Source: Pedobacter sp.
Lineage (GTDB): Bacteria; Bacteroidota; Bacteroidia; Sphingobacteriales; Sphingobacteriaceae
Direction of reading: 5' to 3'
Length of the DNA: 5,776 nt
Assembly (NCBI GenBank): GCA_030149995.1
Contig: JASLGV010000050.1
Location: 1-5,776 of the forward strand
Part shown: piece by piece, positions 5,523 to 5,776 of the stretch
Layout of the letters: each line of letters starts with the position of its first letter
How positions within the stretch are numbered: position 1 is the stretch's first letter
Notes under the pieces: generated by a model
Databases searched by the model: none
What the model was told of the DNA's origin: nothing
The model's input: only the letters and a program-made list of their open reading frames with translations
Program-made: the position numbers and the translations under genes

Positions 5523-5776
5523 ATGGAAAAGCCGGTAATTCCTTATTCTTCCGATGATGCACCAGAAAAGCCGGTTATGCAATTAAATGATATTGATGCT
5601 TCTCTAACATACAGCTATTCCCATTATTTAAACTGGTTATTTGACGATCGTGTAGAGCTTATAAAAGGCAAAATTTTTAAAATGAGCCCTGCACCATCCA
5701 GGTTTCATCAAAAGATTTTAAGAAAAATTTTTATAAAAATCGGCTTATTTCTAGAAAAACATAAATGCGAGGTATA
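5523..5776 (+). CDS. Uma2 family (DUF820) putative endonuclease, N-terminal fragment (3' end outside window)
   Basis: The frame from the ATG at 5523 stays open for 84 residues to the window edge. The stretch SYSHYLNWL (31-39), then RVELIKGKIFKMSPAPSRFH (43-62) and a basic helix to FLEKHKCEV, matches the start of Uma2/DUF820 proteins, with conserved Glu45, the MSPAPS turn (54-59) and His62. Family knowledge: these proteins have a PD-(D/E)XK nuclease-like fold, are often present in many copies in cyanobacteria and Bacteroidota, and their biological role is unclear. The catalytic Asp/Glu/Lys region lies beyond the window. Residues 2-5 and 15-18 are both EKPV, from an 11-bp direct repeat (5526-5536 and 5565-5575). 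A second in-frame ATG (Met19, 5577) follows it, so the true start could be either. I prefer 5523 because it follows a weak promoter-like site. Same orientation as the ATPase, 73 bp downstream. Confidence 0.82.
   Translation, partial: MEKPVIPYSSDDAPEKPVMQLNDIDASLTYSYSHYLNWLFDDRVELIKGKIFKMSPAPSRFHQKILRKIFIKIGLFLEKHKCEV

Overview
This looks like an ordinary chromosomal segment of a member of the Bacteroidota, most likely Sphingobacteriaceae (Pedobacter- or Mucilaginibacter-like). The reasons are an AT-rich genome, start codons without recognisable Shine-Dalgarno sequences, promoter-like TAnnTTTG elements (the Bacteroidota -7 box), a Sec-exported M13 metallopeptidase, and a stand-alone MnmD. The genus is an inference, not something the sequence proves.

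Layout. The left half is on the minus strand. A 5' fragment of mnmD (tRNA wobble-uridine methyltransferase) leaves the window at base 1. Just upstream of it, 33 bp away and probably co-transcribed, is a secreted DUF2625 protein. A strong hairpin terminator at about 1037-1069 separates this pair from the next minus-strand gene, a complete 678-residue M13 (neprilysin/PepO-like) zinc endopeptidase with a signal peptide. A 309-bp divergent intergenic region (3161-3469) follows. On the plus strand it controls a complete P1B-2-type (Zn2+/Cd2+/Pb2+) efflux ATPase. After another 73 bp comes the 5' part of a Uma2-family (DUF820) PD-(D/E)XK-type protein, cut by the right edge.

How the genes relate. There is no evident single pathway. 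mnmD and the DUF2625 gene probably share a transcript. The peptidase and the metal ATPase are divergently transcribed and could share regulation, since one depends on zinc and the other exports it, but that is only a suggestion. No transposase, integrase, CRISPR array, tRNA or rRNA is visible.

Most notable points. The divergent intergenic region is more structured than expected. It has three exact-period 10-bp repeats just upstream of the ATPase -7 box, a 9-bp inverted repeat around the putative peptidase promoter, a near-exact 11-bp repeat pair 22 bp apart, and a possible 28-codon small ORF on the minus strand. The ATPase lacks an N-terminal heavy-metal-associated domain and carries a short Cys-Cys/His-rich tail instead. 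I see no convincing evidence of a wholly new multi-gene system.
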